Assembly (NCBI GenBank): GCA_963920705.1
Contig: OY987233.1
Location: forward strand, 3,400,001 to 3,464,000
Reading direction: 5' to 3'
From: Odiellus spinosus
Lineage: Eukaryota > Arthropoda > Arachnida > Opiliones > Phalangiidae
Length of the DNA stretch: 64,000 nt
The position numbers and the translations under genes were made by a program. Below the pieces are notes generated by a model, which saw only the letters and a list, made by a program, of their open reading frames with translations, did not search any database and was not told where the DNA came from. Below are positions 58,533 through 64,000 of this stretch, in pieces. Positions within the stretch are counted from its first letter, which is position 1, and each line of letters begins with the position of its first letter.

Positions 58533-58748
58533 GAATCATTCCTGAGGGAACGACAATACGGTGACAGCGCGGACGATCTAAGAAGCCGAGTCCCCGCCAG
58601 TGATGGAAGTTCGTCGCCAATCTCGGCTGGCTCAACAGCGGCCCTACAAGGTGAAAAATCGGTGGCCTTCAGCAAAAAGGATTCCTTGGTCGTTTACGAC
58701 CTTAACAGTCAAAACACCTATCGCATGGAGAGAAGAAGCCCCGCCTGG
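58533..58748 (+). CDS. Nckx30C: Nckx candidate exon 6: distal loop
   Basis: Not delimited by an ATG, so found by reading the frame: acceptor AAAAATTAG|GAATC, donor CCTGG|GTAAAC, 216 nt, exactly 72 codons, phase 0 at both ends, matching the phase 0 end of exon 5. It encodes ESFLRERQYGDSADD at the start and YRMERRSPAW at the end (residues 634-705). Composition is coding-like (GC-rich, no stop) against AT-rich flanks. The terminal RRSPAW weakly recalls a RRPSW motif that I remember from the distal loop of fly Nckx30C. The polypyrimidine tract of the acceptor is poor. It could instead belong to an unrelated gene or be an alternative exon. Confidence 0.65.
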
Positions 58749-58837
58749 GTAAACTATATAACCAACACAACAAATAAATCCACGCGAAAAGATATATATC
58801 TCTATATTTCCTCTCCACTTTTCTAATACCCTTCAAC

Positions 58838-59198
58838 CAAAAGTCCATCACTTAATTATTCCATAAAAGTAAACAATCACCCGTAGCTTAATACTATCGG
58901 CAAAGGTCCAGGTAAATGTACATAAAACTAGCCAAAAAAAGTCCTCATCCCTCTCTGTCTCGAGTGATTTGAGATATTGCTTCCTCGATATTTTGAGTCG
59001 AGAGAGAGGGATCGTGCATAACTCCTAACTACGGAATTTCTCCAAAGAGGGGCGCTTCCGATTTCACTATTTACACGGTGACTGCGGCCGCTAGAGTGTC
59101 TCGAATCAGAATCTGCTGGTACAATTACCCGGACCTTTGCTGATAGTATTAAGCTACGGGCGTTGTTTACTTTTATGGAATAAACTGATAGACTTTTG
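58838..59198. mobile_element. Family C MITE, perfect 7-bp duplication
   Basis: CTTCAAC at 58,831-58,837 and 59,199-59,205. Lies 89 bp downstream of exon 6. Confidence 0.95.
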
Positions 59199-59214
59199 CT
59201 TCAACGCATTTACT

Positions 59215-59300
59215 ATCTCTCTATCTCTCTCTCTCTCTCTAATCAAAATTTTCCCCTCACTATTCTAGTAGTAGTGTAGTAGTAGTAGTAGAACGGTATT
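59215..59300. repeat. Simple repeats (TCTC)n and (AGT)n
   Basis: TCTCTCTCTCTCTCTCT near 59,220-59,240 and GTAGTAGTGTAGTAGTAGTA near 59,267-59,291. Confidence 0.9.
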
Positions 59301-59975
59301 ATCGCCGAAGCAACTCGCACGAAAGCTATCTCTATCTCTCTTCTTTTGTCCCCCAGGTTCCTTACCTATTTTCAATCTATAATATTCATATATTATAACG
59401 TCGTCTTTCTTGATTAAGATTGAATCGAAGCAATCTGTATAGAGATAGATCCGCCTACTACGTGTTTACAGTCGACCCCCCCCTCCCCCCAAGGAAACAT
59501 TGATCTCTTGATATCATACTATTTCCGATTTAGTTCTCAATATATATGGCCTATACGTTATAAATATATCTAGAAGTATGTTACGCTTCTTCTTCTAGAG
59601 AGATGTGTGTTCCACGAATTTGTAGAATTATTTATTTCAAGTAGACACGCGACATTACTCGATTCGTGTCAAATTTAATCTTAGGAAGTTGAAAGAGATT
59701 CGCTAGATTGTGTTTACGTACGCGTGACGTCGGTTATACTTGTTTATTTAAACGCGCCCCTGTAGAATAACGAAAGAAATGGCTTATCTAATGAGGAAAA
59801 ACCAAATTTTAATATTTTATCGCCATTTAAAAAAAAAAAACACCTCAAAACATTCCCCCCGTGCACATCAGCACCAAAACAATGAATATGAAACCTATTC
59901 TTATCCATGGTTTACTTATAAGCGTATTTGTTTTATAGAAGAGAATTCACATTGAGGCAATTTAAAAACTTTAAT

Positions 59976-60458
59976 TTAAAGGGAGAATGAAAGGCCAAAA
60001 CAACCTATTTTTAATCGATTAAGAATGCTAAAATAATGAGAAAAACAATAATATAACTCACCAAAAATATTTCGTTATTTTATAATCAATTTCCAAAGTT
60101 CCGAAACTTGCAAATGCTAAGCCTTGGCTGCCTAGCTCGGCGAACTAGGCGAGCACGAGCCGTATTTTTTTTTAATATTCCCGTCTGATCTAGTCGCCAA
60201 TCACGAGCGAGTACGCGTATTTTTAAAATACGCACACTCGCTCGTGATTGGCGACAAGAACAGCCGCGAATATTAAAAAAAAAAAAAAAAATACAGGTCG
60301 TGCTCGCCCAGTTCACTGAGCTAGGCAGCCTAGGTTTAGCATCGGAACTTTGGAAATTGATTATAAAATAAAGAAATATTTTTGGTGAGTTATATTATTA
60401 TTTTAGCATTCTTAATCGATTAAAAATAGGTTGTTTCGGCCGTTCATTCTTCCTTTAA
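59976..60458. mobile_element. Family B MITE, complete
   Basis: TTAA at 59,976-59,979 and 60,455-60,458; ends AGGGAGAATGAAAGGCC and GGCCGTTCATTCTTCCT. Arm-length hairpin with TTTTAATATTC runs of 9 T and 17 A. Confidence 0.95.
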
Positions 60459-61738
60459 AAGCTATAATCAAGAGCTTTCAATGAGACGCGAAGTTGATAA
60501 AGAGACGCTCCTGATTGTAAATTTTAAAGTTTTTAAGTTTCCTCCGTGTGAATTCTCTTTCATAAAACAATAATTTTCCTATTCCTAAACATTAAATTTT
60601 GTGCGTAAAACCAACACCCTTTACTATCGATTTAGGAACTTCTGATGACATATCAATACTATACCCTTTTAATTATAAGCCACTATGTTTGGTAATAACA
60701 ACCAGTTTCAATTATAATCCTTAACGAGAAAGATGACGTCAAAACATTTCATTATTAATATCAATATTTGAGCATTTACTCGATTATAAAGGGTCACGGA
60801 ATAATCTAACCTTTAGAAACATTCGTAAACCTCAAATAATGAAATTAATACGCTTAATCTCATATCGACAAAAAAAAACATTTAAATTCCCCATATAAAT
60901 ATTAAAAATAATTAACGCTCAAAATTTTTTCAATATCATTTGCGAATAAATTAAGGATATCAATTTTCCTCATTATTTTTGGTGTGTTATAGAGAAAGGT
61001 TTTTTGAAATATGTGTGGCTCGCCTAAATATCTCAATATTCGTAAAATAGGCATGTGAAACTCGTAACTCTAGAAATAACTGTGTAGTTTCTTTTTGCGC
61101 GGTAATTTAAAAAAACTTTTGAATACCGTACGATTTTTTGTGGTGGTGATTGGTTATGCGAATATATATGTGTGGGCATGCGCATTTCGTGGCCATGTTT
61201 TTTCTATGTGTTATTTTTTTGTAAACTTTTTCAGAAATATCTAAAATAATATTTTTATAAAATTTAGGCCTAATTTTGAAACTATAAAAAATATATAACC
61301 TAAACGAAGATATGAAATCTTCAAAAATTTCTTTTTTGGCTGCTATATTACGAGAGAATGTTAGTTTTTTTTAAATAAATATTTTAACAAGAAAATATAT
61401 TTATAAAAAAAAGCTTTAAAACAATTTTTTTGCCAAAATATCTATATTACTTCTACGCTTATTTGACCGCCCGAAAAACGAATCTATAACATTTTTTGAA
61501 CGAAATTTTTTACATATTTATATATTACTATATATATATTATACTAAGGCTTTTTTGACTTCCATACTTAAGGCTTCTCAAATTACATTTACAGATTCCC
61601 TGTTACTAACAATTCGAAAAATTCTCCATTTTTAAATCTTAATGTTAATAGACAAAGGCTTAATGAATGGATTACAATCAAAAGGGTTTTTATGCTGGTC
61701 TTACGTCATCTAATTGCTGGGCAGCAGTTGAAATAGAT

Positions 61739-62360
61739 TTACAGGCGTTGCTTGAATTAACATGGCTTATTCTAAGCCTAAATGTTGGCTTTTACCTGAA
61801 CATTTTTGTACAGCAGTTAAAGTAGTTCTACAGGCGCTTGTTGAATTAACATGGCTTATTCTCAGCCTAAATGTTGGCTTCTACCTGAAAATTGTTGCTT
61901 GGCAATTAAAGGGAGAATGCAACCTAATAACAAGTTTACAAAACAAATAAATTTAAAACTTACCAGGAAAATAGGCTTAGCGGGATTCGTGGAGATTCAG
62001 AATTGCCTCCGTGTAAGGTCTAGCGACCAATGAGCAAAGGCCCGTCATTCACGCGAGATCTTCACGAAACTTACAATCGCTTTCGATTGGCCGCTAGACC
62101 TTATACGTGAGGAAATCATGATCTCCATGAATCCAGCTAAGCCTATTTTCCGGGTAAGTTTTAAATTTGTTTCTAGTTTAATATTTCTTTCGTAAACTTT
62201 TTATTGGTGGATTAGGACTATTTAAACGATAAGGAATCGATAAAAATCCCTCGTTATTAGGTTGGATTCTCCATTTAAAGTAGTTCTACAGGCGCTGGTT
62301 GAATTAACATGGCTTATTCTAAGCCTAAATGTTGGCTTTTACCAGAACATTTTTGCTTTC
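61739..62360 (+). repeat. 89-bp direct repeat, three copies, split by family A
   Basis: Unit contains TACAGGCGCTTGTTGAATTA, ACATGGCTTATTCTAAGCCT and AAATGTTGGCTTTTACCTGA. Copies start at about 61,740, 61,829 and 62,287. The second is interrupted after GGCAATTAAA by the family A element. A related AAGCCTAAATGTTGGCTT..TTTACAGGCG segment is at 35,664-35,725. Confidence 0.88.
61906..62278. mobile_element. Family A MITE with demonstrable TTAA target
   Basis: TTAA at 61,906-61,909 and 62,275-62,278. The neighbouring repeat unit reads CAGTTAAAGTAGTTCTACAG, with a single TTAA, which is the unoccupied site. Confidence 0.95.
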
Positions 62361-63279
62361 TAATAACATATATTATTAGGCAGTGAGGTTAGAATCAAAT
62401 TAGGTTTATTTTTGCTTGGTTTAAGAGGCATTCTTATGGTGGAATCAATAGTTTGATAGTCAGGGAGATTCAAAAAACAATTGATGACATTTATTTCGGC
62501 TTTCCATAGAAATACTATGTTCAACTGTTGCCTTAGGCAAAAGCCTGTACTCGAATCTGTGAGAGCTTTTACCTATATAGGCGTGCTATAAAAAAAGACA
62601 TTATACTAGCATCGTTAAACCCTGGAAGGTAGCCGTATCTCAGAGCACCAGAGCGAAACGACTTTAGCATCGCTAGAACTTCGAAAGGGAGAATGAAATA
62701 CTCGATTTTTTTATCAATATTATTTTCTGGAAAATAGGACTAATAGTTAAGAAAATTATTTATAATTACTTTTGAACAAGATCAAGGAAAATAAATGGTT
62801 ATAATAAAAAGTTCTCATACATGTTTTTAACAATTGACATCAAGTTTCCGAATTTTACCTATTTGATGACGTCAATGCATTGTCGCTCGCCAAAAATCAA
62901 AAACTGTTACTCACATATAACATAATTTATATATATTGAAAATTTTAGTCAAGGTTTGTTTCGAAATAGATCATCCACCAATTTTTGTCAAAAAGCGATC
63001 TCTAGATCCTAATTTCGGGTTTATCTGTGAGCCGAGGCTTAAGACATTACCCTCTATAAAAACAGTTTAAGCTACTTGTATTAATCCATATTAGATGCAT
63101 GCCATTATTGTAAGTTTACTTTAGGTAGAAATTAACAAGAAACTTATCTTTCTAAGACTTAACTTGAAGTTATTTTTATAATTAAAATAATAACCAATGA
63201 ACTGAGCTTTTTACTAGCGACAGCCAGCGAGCCACCATTGCCGAAATTCTATGATTGGTTAAGTTTAAATTACAGGTTT

Positions 63280-63515
63280 GCCACAGGTCAGGGAATTTAA
63301 GGATCTTTGGAGTAGCCAGGAAATTACAATCATTATCTGCGGAAAAGATTTGAAGCTGACCGTGTCAGTTGTATAGATTAGAACAAAGGTACGCGTGCAA
63401 AAAGTTTGGCGAACGCGATTATATAAAAAATAAAAGGTTAAAAATTGGATAGTATTGGGAAAAACCTGGAAAAGTCAGGGAATTTGAATCTGAAAAAACT
63501 GTGGCCACCCAGAAT
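63280..63515 (+). repeat. Dispersed repeat, family L, copy 3
   Basis: GTAGCCAGGAAATTACAATC and ACCTGGAAAAGTCAGGGAAT as in copy 2, with a 120-bp unrelated segment between the two blocks. Flanks GCCACAGG and GTGGCCACC. Confidence 0.75.
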
Positions 63516-64000
63516 TAGATGGTGATAGACACCAAGTTAGTTTTTTCAGTTCATTTTACCAAGAAATTTAGATTTTGATCAATGAAATGTGGCTATCCAA
63601 TGCTTGACATGAAAACCTTAAATTTTAGTTTTGATTGATAAAATCGTGACGTCACAATATTGTAAATGTCGGTAAGATATTTCGGTTGATTTCTATTGAA
63701 AATAACTCTAATTATATTGATTTGTTCTTATATTAGTCTAATTCTTCCGATAAGATAAAAAAATCTGTTTATTTCATTCTTACTTCATAGAAATAAAATA
63801 CACTTATGGGAACCTAATTCTATTTCCCCCAGTACTTATTGAGATGTTTCTAAAGATGGAGGGTTTTTCGAATTGACCCCTAAAGTTTGGTATGAGAAAA
63901 TTGTGTCGCTTCATTAATAATGGGGAGATCGGGTTGGGTTGGGGTGAAAAGGTCGTGACCCCCAAAAAAAACGAGAACGTTAATCGAAAAATATTGATTT
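63516..64000. other. No gene seen
   Basis: AT-rich sequence, still within intron 6; nothing recognised. Confidence 0.4.

Larger units (their letters stand above)
48352..64000 (+). other. Nckx30C: Gene span: SLC24 K+-dependent Na+/Ca2+ exchanger, 3' end outside window
   Basis: Gene-level entry for the six coding exons listed separately. NCKX proteins sit in the plasma membrane and extrude one Ca2+ with one K+ in exchange for four Na+ (family knowledge). Intron phases seen: intron 1 phase 1, intron 2 phase 1, introns 3 to 6 phase 0. Intron lengths are 75, 373, 647, 455 and 6732 bp; intron 6 starts at 58,749 and is still open at the window edge. The second transmembrane cluster with the alpha-2 repeat, needed for transport, was not found before 64,000, so the gene continues to the right. 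The assignment to the arthropod Nckx30C group rests on the remembered similarity of the loop start (exon 4) and is inference; membership of SLC24 is secure from exons 2 and 3. Confidence 0.9.
58749..64000 (+). other. Intron 6, open at window edge
   Basis: Starts GTAAAC after exon 6. It contains C (58,838-59,198), simple repeats near 59,215-59,300, a Q-like segment (59,705-59,870), B (59,976-60,458), an 89-bp direct repeat split by an A element (61,739-62,360) and an L repeat (63,280-63,515). Bases 60,460-61,735 and 62,360-63,280 are AT-rich without recognisable features. The next exon of the exchanger was looked for and not seen. Confidence 0.6.

Overview
This is eukaryotic nuclear DNA, almost certainly from an arthropod. 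It is AT-rich and intron-bearing. No operons, Shine-Dalgarno sites, rRNA or tRNA were seen. The only convincing gene is the 5' part of a K+-dependent Na+/Ca2+ exchanger (SLC24/NCKX family) whose cytoplasmic-loop start reads like the arthropod Nckx30C type. Runs of the arthropod telomere pentamer (GGTTA/TTAGG) inside two mobile elements fit that assignment. The species was not identified.

Layout: bases 1 to about 48,000 hold no supportable gene. They are a mosaic of non-autonomous DNA transposons (MITE-like foldback elements), tandem repeats and unclassified AT-rich DNA. From 48,352 to the right edge lies the exchanger gene on the + strand. Six coding exons (48,352-48,931; 49,007-49,402; 49,776-50,092; 50,740-50,985; 51,441-51,800; 58,533-58,748) join in frame with GT-AG introns and encode about 705 residues: the N-terminus with TM0, the whole first transmembrane cluster with the alpha-1 repeat, and much of the large cytoplasmic loop. 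The second transmembrane cluster (alpha-2 repeat) must lie beyond base 64,000. Introns 2 to 6 carry the same mobile elements as the intergenic DNA.

Mobile elements fall into recurring families, labelled here for this window only. Families A, B and D are long palindromes with ends starting AGGG and flanked by TTAA; element K is a related-looking 1.7-kb inverted repeat. Family C and five other palindromic families (P, N, M, S and a 319-bp element nested in B) start with CA and are flanked by 7-bp target duplications resembling GTTNAAC. Families E, F, G and H end in variants of GCNNCGTTCANAC. Two foldback elements (J1, J2) have arms of short repeats around a GGTTA core. I, O, L and R are further dispersed repeats. 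Several elements are nested, which gives relative ages and in some cases the empty target site.

The most unusual observation is the set of eight elements from six different end-sequence families that share exact 7-bp target duplications, CA termini and a palindromic target preference. One is a 35-bp miniature at 40,325-40,359. Also of note are a cysteine cluster and a long loop exon in the exchanger, and a 0.9-kb 23-bp satellite that is open in three reading frames on the minus strand by arithmetic rather than by coding.
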